DNA of 64,000 nucleotides from Betaproteobacteria bacterium (GCA_016219425.1 JACRNB010000007.1:62001-126000); one strand, 5' to 3'. Counted from the stretch's first letter, positions 46,426 to 55,135 are shown. Notes: generated by a model from the letters alone, not told the origin. Translations and numbers: made by a program.

Positions 46426-46719
46426 TCAGAGAGTGGCGGCGACGACGGTGTTCAGCACGCCAGGGCCATAGTAGGTGGCAACGGACACACCGACGCCAAC
46501 GACCACCGGCATCAGCGATTGCTTGACGATTGTGATCCCCAGGCCAGTGCCCAGCGCGCCAAACGCGAAAAGCTTACCCAGCGAGCCTTCCATCCAGCCT
46601 TTCACGAGGGTGGATACCGCCGAAAAAGTGGCATCCGCGCCAGCCATCGCGGGATCGGCAATCGCCAGGCACAGCGCGGCGAGGGCGAGCAATTGAACGT
46701 GTTGCTTGTTGAACTTCAT
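46426..46719 (-). CDS. traA: TraA-like conjugative pilin precursor
   Basis: The ATG at 46719, after GGAGG, gives 97 residues. A long signal peptide (LLALAALCLAIADPAMA) leaves a mature protein of about 70 residues. That mature protein has two hydrophobic segments (LFAFGALGTGLGITI and VVVGVGVSVATYY) separated by a short basic loop, the signature of F/TrbC-type pilins. It sits between traV and traC. Confidence 0.85.
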   Translation of the reverse strand: MKFNKQHVQLLALAALCLAIADPAMAGADATFSAVSTLVKGWMEGSLGKLFAFGALGTGLGITIVKQSLMPVVVGVGVSVATYYGPGVLNTVVAATL

Positions 46720-46769
46720 GAGTGAACCTCCAGGAGGCAGGTAAAAAAGCAAGGAAATCGCCGACGGGC

Positions 46770-47471
46770 CTACTGAGCGCCCAGCAGGGCATCACCGGGC
46801 TGCGGCAACGCCGCGTCCGGGATGCCAGTGACAGCCTGCGGCGAAGAAACAGGCTGAACTGCTCCTGCCCGACCGGTATCGCTCCGGTCTGGCACAGAAG
46901 GTTGCGCGCTCGGCATCACCATCAAGTGAGGAACCACAGGGCGCGAGCCTGTGAACTCCGACTTTCCGAACGACCATTTGCGCGGTTGTATTTCGGTGAA
47001 GAGATAACTTGGCCAGTGCAGGTCTTTCTTGCTGTCCTCCCAGGGCGCGATCCAGATGCGCATGACCTTGGCGGGTTCCAGGATCGGCAATGGCAGATTG
47101 GGGGTGCCTGACTGGGCAATAGGCATGTGCCGGGGCAACGGCAGCGTGGACGGCTTTCCCCTGGCAGCCTTTTCTGTCTGGATAGAGACCAAACCAGAGC
47201 CGTCATTGAGTGAATCCAGTGCTGCCAAACCCTCTTCTTTCTTTGAAGGCTCTGCCGTTACCGAATCACGATCGTTAGTGGCGCGATAGATCTGCACCGG
47301 ACTCTTGCAGATCACGCCGGCCGGCATGCCGGGACAGGCGAATTCATCGTGGTCTGCCGTGTTCAAGACACTGGCGCAGCCGGAGAGCAGAAAGGCGATG
47401 GACAGGGAGACGCAGCTACGTCTACAGCTACGAAGCCGCTGCGATGGCTTGGAAACGACAGGATTTTTCAT
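46770..47471 (-). CDS. traV: TraV, outer-membrane conjugation lipoprotein
   Basis: 233 residues. The signal peptide ends LLSGCAS, a lipobox with Cys31. TraV family features follow: two further cysteines (FACPGMPAGVICKS) and the C-terminal RIWIAPWEDSKKDLHWPSY block. TraV forms the outer-membrane core ring with TraK and TraB. Overlap with traB is 4 bp. Its first codons share a 24-bp segment with traH. Confidence 0.92.
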   Translation of the reverse strand: MKNPVVSKPSQRLRSCRRSCVSLSIAFLLSGCASVLNTADHDEFACPGMPAGVICKSPVQIYRATNDRDSVTAEPSKKEEGLAALDSLNDGSGLVSIQTEKAARGKPSTLPLPRHMPIAQSGTPNLPLPILEPAKVMRIWIAPWEDSKKDLHWPSYLFTEIQPRKWSFGKSEFTGSRPVVPHLMVMPSAQPSVPDRSDTGRAGAVQPVSSPQAVTGIPDAALPQPGDALLGAQ

Positions 47472-48748
47472 GATTTCTTGGCTCCCTTGGCGGCGATGGA
47501 GGAGGTATCGCGCGGCATGAGTTGGATGCCGCGTATCGTCACGATGGTGACCTTGCGGCCGGCGTCGACCTCAATGACTGGGAACATTTCCTTGGCCATG
47601 TCCAGATAGAACTGGGCAACCATCTTCGAGGCCTCGGAAATACCCTTGCCGACACCGGCCTGTGCAGCCGAAGCCATGTCGATGGACTGGTATTGGGCGG
47701 AACTCCCCGGCGTGACATTGAGCTGAGGCACCTGGGTAGGCGCTATGGCTTGGCCGAATCCCGCCAGGAAGCCGGACACCAGGCTCTTGGCGATCATCGA
47801 CCCCTGCTTGGAGACGAGACGGCCGCGCATTCCGACCTTGCCGTCCTCGCCGACCGCATAGCCTTCCAGTTCCGCTTCGATCACCCGGCCATCCTCGCGC
47901 ACGCAGGAAAGCGTCTCGGTGCGCAACTGGGCACGCTCCGTCGCCAGCACACCATGCCCACCGATCACCAGGAAGCACTCCCGGATGTCTGCATCGCCCA
48001 TGTTCATGAGATTGGGGATGATGGATTCGCTCTTGATCCGCACCAGGGCCGGGACCGGCTGCTTCTGGGTCACGCTCGATGTCGGCGTATCCATGCCGTT
48101 GAGCAGCACGCCCTCGAACATCGCCCCGGCTGGAAGGTAGGGCATGGGGGAGGAGCCCACGCCAGCAACCTGGGCTGGCTTGTCTGGCGTGGTGGTGCCA
48201 ACGACACGCAAGCGAGGCTTGGGCGGTTCCGCTGCCGGCATGGGTGCATCGAAGTGAGACGAACGCGAGGAAGACGTCGGAACCGGCGGCGGCAGCGGCG
48301 CGTCCAGCGAAGGGGAGGGCAACCCCGGCGCGGGAAGGCCGCCTTTGCCCGATTTCATCGCATCCAGGTCGCGGCGTAGTTCCGCGACCTCACGCACCAC
48401 TTCAGGGTTCATCCCTTCTTGACCAGCAGCCCCCCCCTCCAATTTCTTGAGGAGTGCCGTGTTCTGGGTCTTGGTATCACTCAGTTCGCGCACCAGCAGA
48501 TTCACGCGATTACCCGTAGCTTCCAGGCCGGCGGCGAGACCTTCCTGGGTGACGTTCTTGCGGTTGGGCAGCACCAGGTTGGTGCTGTTCAGATCCGATT
48601 TCGAGTCAATCGGGATCGTCGTTTCCTTGGGGCTGATAAGCCAGCCAGCGCCAGACAACGTGCCAAACAGCACAGCTACGCCCAGCACGTTGCGCTTGCC
48701 CGGTGACAGCCCCGCCCACCATGCCTTGAACTTTCCGCCGTCGCTCAT
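47468..48748 (-). CDS. traB: TraB, VirB10-like core-complex protein
   Basis: 426 residues. An N-terminal membrane anchor (VLGVAVLFGTLSGAGWLI) is followed by a coiled coil, a Pro/Ser-rich periplasmic linker (LPAPGLPSPSLDAPLPPPVP) and the TrbI/VirB10 beta-barrel domain (SSPMPYLPAGAMFEGVLLNG). It spans both membranes as the core scaffold. It overlaps traK and traV by ATGA junctions. Confidence 0.94.
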   Translation of the reverse strand: MSDGGKFKAWWAGLSPGKRNVLGVAVLFGTLSGAGWLISPKETTIPIDSKSDLNSTNLVLPNRKNVTQEGLAAGLEATGNRVNLLVRELSDTKTQNTALLKKLEGGAAGQEGMNPEVVREVAELRRDLDAMKSGKGGLPAPGLPSPSLDAPLPPPVPTSSSRSSHFDAPMPAAEPPKPRLRVVGTTTPDKPAQVAGVGSSPMPYLPAGAMFEGVLLNGMDTPTSSVTQKQPVPALVRIKSESIIPNLMNMGDADIRECFLVIGGHGVLATERAQLRTETLSCVREDGRVIEAELEGYAVGEDGKVGMRGRLVSKQGSMIAKSLVSGFLAGFGQAIAPTQVPQLNVTPGSSAQYQSIDMASAAQAGVGKGISEASKMVAQFYLDMAKEMFPVIEVDAGRKVTIVTIRGIQLMPRDTSSIAAKGAKKS

Positions 48749-49731
48749 CTCGCACTTCCCTTGGCTCGGCCGGCATCGTTGGTGTTGGCTGCTTTGGCAA
48801 GTTCGGTTGAGGCATCCGCCAGAGCGGCCTTGTCGGACAGGACGAAAACCGACGTGGACATGCCTTTCCGTAGCTTGATGACGGGGTAGATGGACACCGC
48901 GCGCACGCCGTCACGGTAGAACGACGGCTCGGCCAGCTCGATCTCCTCCGGGCCGACGTTCTCGACCCGGTATTTGAAGACATCCAGATGCTGGCCCGAG
49001 TAACGCCTCTCCGGCATCACGAGCAGCGCGTCCATGCGCCCCACAGCGACCGGAAGGAGCCCCCCAGAAAACCCGGCCGGCGTCTTGCCCAAAACGATGC
49101 TGCGCAAAAGGCCGCGCAGACGATCCGTGTAGCTACTGGCTTCCTCGGATTCCCCCATCTGATTGGATGCCGCAGCAGCAGCGTCTTCGTCCAATTGCAG
49201 GATGATGGTTTGCGCGGGGATGTTTCTGGGAATCAAGGTGAGCGAAACCACGGGATCGTTCACCCCCGACCCGGTGACGAATATCCCGACTGGCTTCTCC
49301 GGCGACTTGGGCGAGATGTAGAGGCTCTGGCCTTGCACTTGCCATTCCACCTCGGAGTTGTCGATCAACTTCGGCGCCGCGAATGGGGTGGAAATGCGGT
49401 TCGGGAACCCTGAGCTGACATAGAGCACTTCGTTGTAGTGGCTGGCCACGCGAACTACGTTGGCCATCATGGGCCGCTTCTCGCCCGGAAGCAGGCCGAG
49501 GCTGGGCAGCATGGCTTGTTCTGACTTGCCCGCCTCGGGCTTGGGACGCGACTTATCCGCCTTGGCGGTCATTTTGGTGACCTTGCAGGCCGGATTCGGC
49601 TTGGCCGGCACGCCTGGCGGATTGGAGCAGGTGTCAACACGCTCGTCCGAATGCGCAAGTCCGACCGCCAGGACAAGTCCCGCTACAGTCAATCCGATGG
49701 CGATATGCGACAGACGAAAACTGACCATCAT
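48745..49731 (-). CDS. traK: TraK, VirB9-like core-complex secretin-like protein
   Basis: 328 residues with a signal peptide ending GLAHS. The C-terminal TraK domain has YVSSGFPNRISTPF, then SVYTDRL-like and GPEEIELAEPSFYRDGVRAVSI in consecutive blocks. TraK joins TraV and TraB in the outer-membrane ring. The N-terminal 70-residue Lys/Pro-rich insert after the signal peptide is longer than in F TraK. Confidence 0.9.
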   Translation of the reverse strand: MMVSFRLSHIAIGLTVAGLVLAVGLAHSDERVDTCSNPPGVPAKPNPACKVTKMTAKADKSRPKPEAGKSEQAMLPSLGLLPGEKRPMMANVVRVASHYNEVLYVSSGFPNRISTPFAAPKLIDNSEVEWQVQGQSLYISPKSPEKPVGIFVTGSGVNDPVVSLTLIPRNIPAQTIILQLDEDAAAAASNQMGESEEASSYTDRLRGLLRSIVLGKTPAGFSGGLLPVAVGRMDALLVMPERRYSGQHLDVFKYRVENVGPEEIELAEPSFYRDGVRAVSIYPVIKLRKGMSTSVFVLSDKAALADASTELAKAANTNDAGRAKGSAR

Positions 49732-50363
49732 TTGCCTCCCTTGGCATCAGCCGGCTTTTGTTCGTGGGCATGAGACGCCTGCCATTTCAAAGTGCGTGGC
49801 TCAGACCCTTCGTAACTGTCCAGCGCCGTCACCAGCGGCCGTCCATCACGCATTTCGATCTTCAGGTCGTACACCACAGACGCCACATCAGGACTGGCCT
49901 TGCCCGCGCTCAAGGTATTGAGCTGCCCCACCACGAAGACCCGCGAGGTCTCCTTTTCGTAATCGAGGCGCTTGGCTTCGAACCAGGATGCCCCGCCACT
50001 ACTACGAAAAACCGGGTCGGCCGCCACCGCCTGCAACTTGGCGCGAACGGTGGTGTAAACCTTGGAATCCAGATGGCGAGACAGGATGTCGGTAAGGAAC
50101 TCGACGTTGTAGGGCGTGATATTCCCAGCCAGGGTGGCGATATAGAGGCCGAAGCTCTTGAGGTATTCGCTACTGGCCGTGGACAGGTCCACTGTCACCC
50201 GTGCGTCTAGTTGCGGGGGCACCAGCACAACACGCTCTCGGTTGCCGATGGCCAGATACAGCGCGCCCATCAAGGTGATGGACAGGGCGAGATTCGACAT
50301 CAGCAGGAGTTGGGAAAAGCGGTTCGCCTTCTCCCAGGAGCCCGTCATGGCAGACAGCTTCAT
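49728..50363 (-). CDS. traE: TraE, VirB5/8-like pilus assembly protein
   Basis: 211 residues. One N-terminal membrane helix (LLLMSNLALSITLMGALYLA) is followed by a periplasmic domain with the TraE block SSEYLKSFGLYIATLAGNITPYN near residue 65 and RVFVVGQLNTL further on. It is an inner-membrane component of the transfer channel. It overlaps traL and traK by 4 bp each. Confidence 0.92.
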   Translation of the reverse strand: MKLSAMTGSWEKANRFSQLLLMSNLALSITLMGALYLAIGNRERVVLVPPQLDARVTVDLSTASSEYLKSFGLYIATLAGNITPYNVEFLTDILSRHLDSKVYTTVRAKLQAVAADPVFRSSGGASWFEAKRLDYEKETSRVFVVGQLNTLSAGKASPDVASVVYDLKIEMRDGRPLVTALDSYEGSEPRTLKWQASHAHEQKPADAKGGK

Positions 50364-50638
50364 GAGAAGAACTCCACCGCCAGCCCGTCCTTGTAGGCAC
50401 GGTTGAGCGGCAACAAGCCAGCCTTGTAGGCGATATGAACGATCGCACCGTCCAGGTTGTTGCTCTTGAACCGCTTCATCCAGGCGGACGCTACGACGAT
50501 GACGAAGAACATGATCGTCAGGGTCTCGGACAGCATGCCGACCCCCATGAGCCCGATGGCCAGCGCGAACTCATCCAATTCCCACCAGAAGAATTGTGGC
50601 TGCGCGTCGATGTAGCGTGGAATATCGATTTCCCTCAC
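50360..50638 (-). CDS. traL: TraL, VirB3-like inner-membrane protein
   Basis: A GTG at 50638 overlapping the upstream stop (GTGA) gives 92 residues, the normal length. The TraL pattern IPRYIDAQPQFFWWELDEF opens the protein and is followed by one or two membrane segments and a C-terminal PLNRAYKDGLAVEF-like tail. It helps localise or stabilise TraC/TraE. Confidence 0.88.
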   Translation of the reverse strand: MREIDIPRYIDAQPQFFWWELDEFALAIGLMGVGMLSETLTIMFFVIVVASAWMKRFKSNNLDGAIVHIAYKAGLLPLNRAYKDGLAVEFFS

Positions 50639-51300
50639 GGCTGCCCCCCTTGGACTTCGCTTGTGATGTGAATCCACACGGCTGCCCTGCGGTTCTGAGC
50701 ACGACCGGTTTCTGATTTGTTGTCCGCTACCGATTCGCGCTTTCCACGGCTGCCGATTTCAATGCGTTCGCGTGCGACTCCGTGCTCTACGAACCATGCC
50801 GCCACAGCCCGTGCCCTCTTCATGCCCAACCGGCAGTTGTAGGGGTCATGTCCAACGCTGTCGGTATGCCCAACGACCACGACACGGCCATCGGCTTCCT
50901 TGATCTGGCCCAGGACGGCTTCGAGATGGCTGTCCTGGAGATGGCTTGCCAGTAGACGGCTACCATCGAACGGGAACTCTGCATATCCCTCTGCACAGGC
51001 TTCTTCGATTACTTCGTACTCGGGTGCAGGCGGGTTGAGCAGCGCATCCAACTCCGCCAAGGAAGGGCGGGCGGTTTTCTCCACGGTGATCCAGAACGTG
51101 CGTCCGATGCCAGCGCGCTGAGATGAACGCTGGACATCAACGAGCGTTTCCTCGGAAGGCATCACCCGCGCGAAATCCGAGGACGCCAGATAGGTCTGGC
51201 GCACAAAGCTCAGTGGCCCAGCAGGATCGGCCTGGGCCTGCGACACCCCCGAGGCACAGAACACCAGGGCACAGAACATTGGAAACCACCTCACCCGCAT
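50635..51300 (-). CDS. OmpA-family periplasmic/outer-membrane protein
   Basis: The ATG at 51300 gives 221 residues with a signal peptide ending QAQA. The C-terminal 110 residues form an OmpA peptidoglycan-binding domain (VVVGHTDSVGHDPYNCRLGMKRA, then ERIEIGSRGKRESVADN). It could anchor the transfer apparatus to the cell wall. It begins the traL-traC run and has its own upstream region containing the box GCAACGGTAT. Confidence 0.85.
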   Translation of the reverse strand: MRVRWFPMFCALVFCASGVSQAQADPAGPLSFVRQTYLASSDFARVMPSEETLVDVQRSSQRAGIGRTFWITVEKTARPSLAELDALLNPPAPEYEVIEEACAEGYAEFPFDGSRLLASHLQDSHLEAVLGQIKEADGRVVVVGHTDSVGHDPYNCRLGMKRARAVAAWFVEHGVARERIEIGSRGKRESVADNKSETGRAQNRRAAVWIHITSEVQGGQP

Positions 51301-51318
51301 TTCAATCAATCCGTTTAT

Positions 51319-51328
51319 ATACCGTTGC
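51319..51328 (-). promoter_or_regulatory. Shared box GCAACGGTAT upstream of the OmpA-traL operon
   Basis: The 10-bp sequence lies 19 bp before the ATG and runs into TATATA. Identical boxes occur at 55097-55106 (before the transglycosylase) and 63251-63260 (before ssb). Operator or promoter function is inferred. Confidence 0.45.
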
Positions 51329-51389
51329 GCGTAATCATAATATTTTCACGCGGCAATGCAATAGGCTCTTTGCCCATCACGCTCAGAAA

Positions 51390-52028
51390 TCAGGAAGTTG
51401 AGGAAGAACGGGAGGCGATGGCTTTGGAAAGCAGGCCACTGGCGAGGCGGAGAAACAGTTCGGAATCGCCCTGGGTGTCGTCCAGCGTGACAACGTAACG
51501 CCCAGCGATAGCGAGCGACGGCGTGGATTGGACGCGGTACCCAGCGAGCTTTTCCATCGCGCGCTGGATGCGATCCACCTTCACCTGGGACCACGACTGG
51601 GAGAAGCCACCCAACCCCACGTCACGCGCGGCCTGCTCCCATGTCGCGCCCGCATCCGGGCTCATGTGACCATCCTGCACCAGCGCATAAGCACGTTCGG
51701 CGAAGGCGTCCAGGCGCGAGGGCGCGGCCAGCGCGACTGCGTACCACGCTCGCGCAGCCAGCACCAGCCCCCGATCCGGCGTCACCACCGGCACAAATTC
51801 AAAACCTATCCCCTTCGGCAAGCTGCGGCCCCAGCGCGCGAGCAGGGCATGCAGATCACGGCAGTGCGGGCAGGTGAACTGAATAAAGGCGATGCACCGT
51901 TTCGCATCCTCGCCGATCGGAGTCACCTCAGCGAATGGCGATCCCGCCGATGCCGGCACGGGTGCTGCGATTGCACTCCCACGCAGCAGCAGGGCACCAG
52001 ACGCCAACAGGAATGCCCTACGCTTCAT
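51390..52028 (-). CDS. DsbA/DsbG-like thiol:disulphide oxidoreductase
   Basis: The ATG at 52028 gives 212 residues. The twin-Arg-containing signal peptide (MKRRAFLLASGALLL) could suit Tat or Sec export. The redox motif is CPHC in FIQFTCPHCRDLHALL, and the cis-Pro region is VQSTPSLAIAGRYVV. It probably forms disulphides in transfer proteins together with TraF and the DsbC-like protein. It lies between the GspE-like cluster and the OmpA gene. Confidence 0.87.
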   Translation of the reverse strand: MKRRAFLLASGALLLRGSAIAAPVPASAGSPFAEVTPIGEDAKRCIAFIQFTCPHCRDLHALLARWGRSLPKGIGFEFVPVVTPDRGLVLAARAWYAVALAAPSRLDAFAERAYALVQDGHMSPDAGATWEQAARDVGLGGFSQSWSQVKVDRIQRAMEKLAGYRVQSTPSLAIAGRYVVTLDDTQGDSELFLRLASGLLSKAIASRSSSTS

Positions 52029-52321
52029 GGACGATCTCCTAGTCCAGACTGAACAACCATAGAGGCTCCAGGATAAAACACGCCGGTGTGCCAGTAGATC
52101 CGATAGGGAAAAGCGGGAGGTTCCCACTCGCTTCGAGTTCCAAGGGCGCCGTGCTGGTAGAGGTCGAGCAGCGCATTCATCATCTCCGGCATGCGGATGG
52201 ATATACCGACCACCTCGACCAGATCGATATCTTTCAGTGGATTGCTGCTGGTGTGGCCGGCCAGGGCCGCGAGGATCTCGACGTGAAGATTGCGCACCTG
52301 CTTGCGAGGCACGTCAGACAT
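52025..52321 (-). CDS. Small hypothetical protein after the GspE-like ATPase
   Basis: An ATG at 52321 inside the ATPase end (8-bp overlap) gives 98 residues. It is soluble. Pattern blocks include VRNLHVEILAALAGHTSS and a C-terminal aromatic stretch FPYRIYWHTGVFYPG. It also overlaps the DsbA-like start by 4 bp. No family is recognised. Tight coupling suggests that it works with the ATPase. Confidence 0.6.
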   Translation of the reverse strand: MSDVPRKQVRNLHVEILAALAGHTSSNPLKDIDLVEVVGISIRMPEMMNALLDLYQHGALGTRSEWEPPAFPYRIYWHTGVFYPGASMVVQSGLGDRP

Positions 52322-53882
52322 GGTCGTCAGCAAGAATGCCCGCTGCCTCATGAAGGTCTGCCCAATCGCATAGCCCCGCTTCTACCAACCGGTCGAACAG
52401 GGAACCACCCACCGTGCGCCAGTCTTGTATGGCATCCAGCCCTGCATCACGCGCCACCACACCTTCCGACATCAGCTTCTCGGCGACGCCCAAGGCCGCC
52501 GACGGTGCCTGTCCCATGCCACGCAGCAACACCGAGGGTGAGCAATACCGAAGTTCGAGCAGTGCCTCACCTAGCCGCAGCACCCTACCGGCCTGGCGTT
52601 CATGAATGACATGGGCAATAGCAGTGGTTACCTCGGGCAGCATAACGACGCCCAGTTCGACCAGGATGTTGCCCAGGCGGGATTCGCCAGCCGCGACCAC
52701 ATCCACCTCCGACGTGATTCGACGCACTTCGGAGAGAGAAGTGAGCCCAGTCAAGGCCAGACGGGCACCGGCCTGTGCCAGGGTTTCGAACTGAGGTTGA
52801 AGGGAAGCGGCAGCATAGATGGCCTGTGCGCCGGACTGGTGGGTGGCGGCGCGGCGCACGCCGGCATCCACCACGATGAACTCGATTACCGGGACGTTCC
52901 CTTGATACGCCATCAAATGCTGGGGCGTGGCAAAGTGTGGCGGCTGGTGGAATCTCATTCCATGCAGGCGTAACCAAGCTAGTTCAGCCTCGTTGGGCTT
53001 CTGATACGCCGGTTCACCCGCAATCTGGCGCACCAGTCGTTGAGCAGTGACACCACGAAGAGAGGCGACCAGGGTGATTGGATCTACTCCCAGATCGATC
53101 ATTCTCGTGACCGCCATCGCCGCGTTGTTGGCATGTAGGGAAGCCAATACAAGGTGGCCAGTGATAGCGGCCTGAACCGCGATCTGGGCCGTCTCAGCAT
53201 CCCGAATCTCGCCGATCAAAATAATGTCCGGGTCTTGCCGCAACACGGCTCGAAGCGCTCCTGCGAAGTCCACATGGCCGTCGATGTTGATCTGACTAAT
53301 CCCAGCCACTTGATACTCCACCGGGTTCTCGATGGTGATGATGTTGCGGCTGGGATCATTCAATTCGTTGATGATCGCGTAGAGCGTAGTGGTCTTGCCG
53401 GATCCGGTCGGACCCGTTACCAAAAAAAGCCCATTGGGCTCCTCCACGATCCGCTGGATGCTGTCGCGCACGGCGACGGTCATCTCGATGTTGGCCAACT
53501 TGCGCGCAGCATTCGCCTGGTCAAGTAAACGGCAAACAGTGAGCTGGCCCGAGATATTGGGCGAAATAGCCACGCGCACATCCAGCCGGCAATCAGGGAA
53601 CCTCAGTCGCATGCGACCGTCCAGCGTACTCTTCCGGTCACCGGCTGGAAGTTGGGCACGCGAACGGATTTTGTCGTCCACCACACGGGCCGTATGGCGC
53701 GGCAGAACGAGGCGGTCCACCAATCCGCCCGGTAGTCGAAAGCGCACCCTGCACTCTCCTTCCTGCTCCTGGAAATGGATGTCAGACACCCCTTGTCCAG
53801 CCGCTTCGTGAAAAAGGTCATTGAGCAGAGCTACAGACTCGCGGTCATTCGATGATGTGGAAATGAATAATTCCGGTCCCAT
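52314..53882 (-). CDS. GspE/PilB-family secretion ATPase with C-terminal MshEN-like repeats
   Basis: 522 residues. The N2 domain (GVSDIHFQEQEGECRVRFRL) is followed by the ATPase core: Walker A GPTGSGKT (157-164), Asp box ENPVEYQVAGISQI, Walker B IILIGEIRDAETA (about 220) and His box GHLVLASLHAN. The zinc CxxC finger of many GspE proteins is absent. The C-terminal 120 residues carry RLGNILVELGVV (402) and RLGEALLELRYC (436), spaced like the two halves of an MshEN c-di-GMP-binding domain. That domain normally lies at the N-terminus. Such an ATPase is foreign to F-type conjugation clusters and may power a pilus or pseudopilus. Confidence 0.88.
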   Translation of the reverse strand: MGPELFISTSSNDRESVALLNDLFHEAAGQGVSDIHFQEQEGECRVRFRLPGGLVDRLVLPRHTARVVDDKIRSRAQLPAGDRKSTLDGRMRLRFPDCRLDVRVAISPNISGQLTVCRLLDQANAARKLANIEMTVAVRDSIQRIVEEPNGLFLVTGPTGSGKTTTLYAIINELNDPSRNIITIENPVEYQVAGISQINIDGHVDFAGALRAVLRQDPDIILIGEIRDAETAQIAVQAAITGHLVLASLHANNAAMAVTRMIDLGVDPITLVASLRGVTAQRLVRQIAGEPAYQKPNEAELAWLRLHGMRFHQPPHFATPQHLMAYQGNVPVIEFIVVDAGVRRAATHQSGAQAIYAAASLQPQFETLAQAGARLALTGLTSLSEVRRITSEVDVVAAGESRLGNILVELGVVMLPEVTTAIAHVIHERQAGRVLRLGEALLELRYCSPSVLLRGMGQAPSAALGVAEKLMSEGVVARDAGLDAIQDWRTVGGSLFDRLVEAGLCDWADLHEAAGILADDHV

Positions 53883-53901
53883 ACGTTCTCCAACTACCGT
53901 C

Positions 53902-54348
53902 TCAGGCCGCGTTCATCACGGCGCTTCCCAATCGCGACACGGGTTTGTGTACCTCAGATGCCAGCAGCTCCCCAGTTTCTTCGACCAGGTAGCCGATGAT
54001 GGTCGGCCCGCAAGATGACAATTCCTTGGCCATGTCCGCCTCGGGATGGATAGACCAGAACACCCCTTCCAGATCCAATTCGAAATGCAGCTGGACGTAG
54101 GTGATGCAGTGCTCGCCCAACATTCCCAGCGCCACCTGCGAGAATCGACGGTTGACCCTGTCCACGTTGATGAGCAGAGCGGGCTTCCGATTTTCAAGAA
54201 AGGGGTCCGGCCACAACCGTACATGCCCGTCCATTCCCGATTTCGCGAGCGTGCGTAGCACTGCTCGTTCGATTTCCTTTTGCCGAGGATGAACCATGCC
54301 ACTAACTTCCTCGACAGCGGGGCGGATCAGACGAAACAGTCGCTTCAT
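53902..54348 (-). CDS. Hypothetical protein of the GspE-like cluster
   Basis: The ATG at 54348 overlaps the upstream gene (ATGA) and gives 148 residues. It is soluble with no signal peptide. It has the look of a restriction-fold or PilZ-unlike alpha/beta protein (GHVRLWPDPFLENRKPALLI, then HCITYVQLHFELDLEGVFW). No family is recognised. It lies 19 bp upstream of the ATPase gene. Confidence 0.6.
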   Translation of the reverse strand: MKRLFRLIRPAVEEVSGMVHPRQKEIERAVLRTLAKSGMDGHVRLWPDPFLENRKPALLINVDRVNRRFSQVALGMLGEHCITYVQLHFELDLEGVFWSIHPEADMAKELSSCGPTIIGYLVEETGELLASEVHKPVSRLGSAVMNAA

Positions 54349-54629
54349 CTGGATGCCTGCCCACAACCAGCCGCAGCACCGTAGAACTGCATCGCGAGGA
54401 AACGTTGCGACTTCAAATCCCACTCCATCCCAGTCGCAATGAGATCCATCCTGTCTTCGGGGCTTGCCCAATGGCGCACTCCCCAAGAGAGTATGTCGAA
54501 CAAGATCCGCACCGGAGCTGCGCCACGGCGTACCCGCTCGCAATCGACTGGCATCACAAATACCCAGGACATCCAAAGTGCCAACAACAGCGCGGCAGAC
54601 CCGCCCAGCAAGTTACCAATCAGCCTCAC
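54345..54629 (-). CDS. Small membrane protein overlapping the transglycosylase gene
   Basis: A GTG at 54629 overlaps the transglycosylase stop (GTGA) and gives 94 residues. One membrane helix (GGSAALLLALWMSWVFVMP) is followed by a soluble C-terminal region (MDLIATGMEWDLKSQRFL). Integral-membrane partners of secretion ATPases are common, but no family match is evident. Genes on both sides overlap it by 4 bp. Confidence 0.6.
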   Translation of the reverse strand: MRLIGNLLGGSAALLLALWMSWVFVMPVDCERVRRGAAPVRILFDILSWGVRHWASPEDRMDLIATGMEWDLKSQRFLAMQFYGAAAGCGQASR

Positions 54630-55087
54630 GATTCGGACCCCGCCTGCGTCATGTACCGCCGCCAGATTTTGGCGGCGTACCTTTCCTGCTTGGGGCGGGA
54701 CTTGGCGTTGAAAGCACCCACCGCCCGCCACGTGCGCCCGTAGCGAGCGATGTTCCCGGCCAATACCCACGCACCGACGTGAATGTTTGTGCATGGGTCA
54801 TAGAGGTGATGGCGCTTGATGCCATAGCGGCCCAGCACGGGCACCCACGATGAGTTGATCTGCATGAGGCCGATGTCTTCGGAGCCATTGGCGTTACGGT
54901 TAAACGCCGAAGAATTCCCGCTGGATTCGACCTGGATGATGGCGTTGATCAGGCGCTCATCCACTTGGTAACGCAGTGCAGCCTGTTTAACGCAACCATC
55001 CACATCGGCACGTGCAGGCCTTGTCTGGGCCGTGACCGCCAGACCAATCAACAGAGAGGATGTGAAGCAGCATTTCAATGAAATCAT
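54626..55087 (-). CDS. Lytic transglycosylase, VirB1-like
   Basis: The ATG at 55087 gives 153 residues with a signal peptide (ending ARA). The SLT domain has the catalytic Glu in IIQVESSGNSSAFN, then GLMQINSSW and a C-terminal YN-like VGAFNAKSR. It opens peptidoglycan for the transfer apparatus. The upstream in-frame ATG at 55108 overlaps the shared box and would add only seven residues. Confidence 0.88.
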   Translation of the reverse strand: MISLKCCFTSSLLIGLAVTAQTRPARADVDGCVKQAALRYQVDERLINAIIQVESSGNSSAFNRNANGSEDIGLMQINSSWVPVLGRYGIKRHHLYDPCTNIHVGAWVLAGNIARYGRTWRAVGAFNAKSRPKQERYAAKIWRRYMTQAGSES

Positions 55088-55096
55088 TCCGACATG

Positions 55097-55106
55097 ATAC
55101 CGTTGC
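55097..55106 (-). promoter_or_regulatory. Shared box GCAACGGTAT at the transglycosylase/Sel1 divergent region
   Basis: This is identical to the boxes at 51319 and 63251. Here it lies between divergent genes (transglycosylase minus, Sel1 protein plus), only about 10 bp before the chosen transglycosylase start. If it abuts a -10 element (TATCAT), the mRNA would be nearly leaderless. Binding by an element-encoded regulator is inferred. Confidence 0.4.
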
Positions 55107-55135
55107 ATTTATTTATATTTCAAGACGAACTTGCC

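Noticed and set aside
46475-46696. Plus-strand open frames opposite the traA-traV genes and other transfer genes
   Set aside because: They are antisense to well-supported genes and show Arg/Pro/Ser-rich composition typical of shadow frames in high-G+C DNA.
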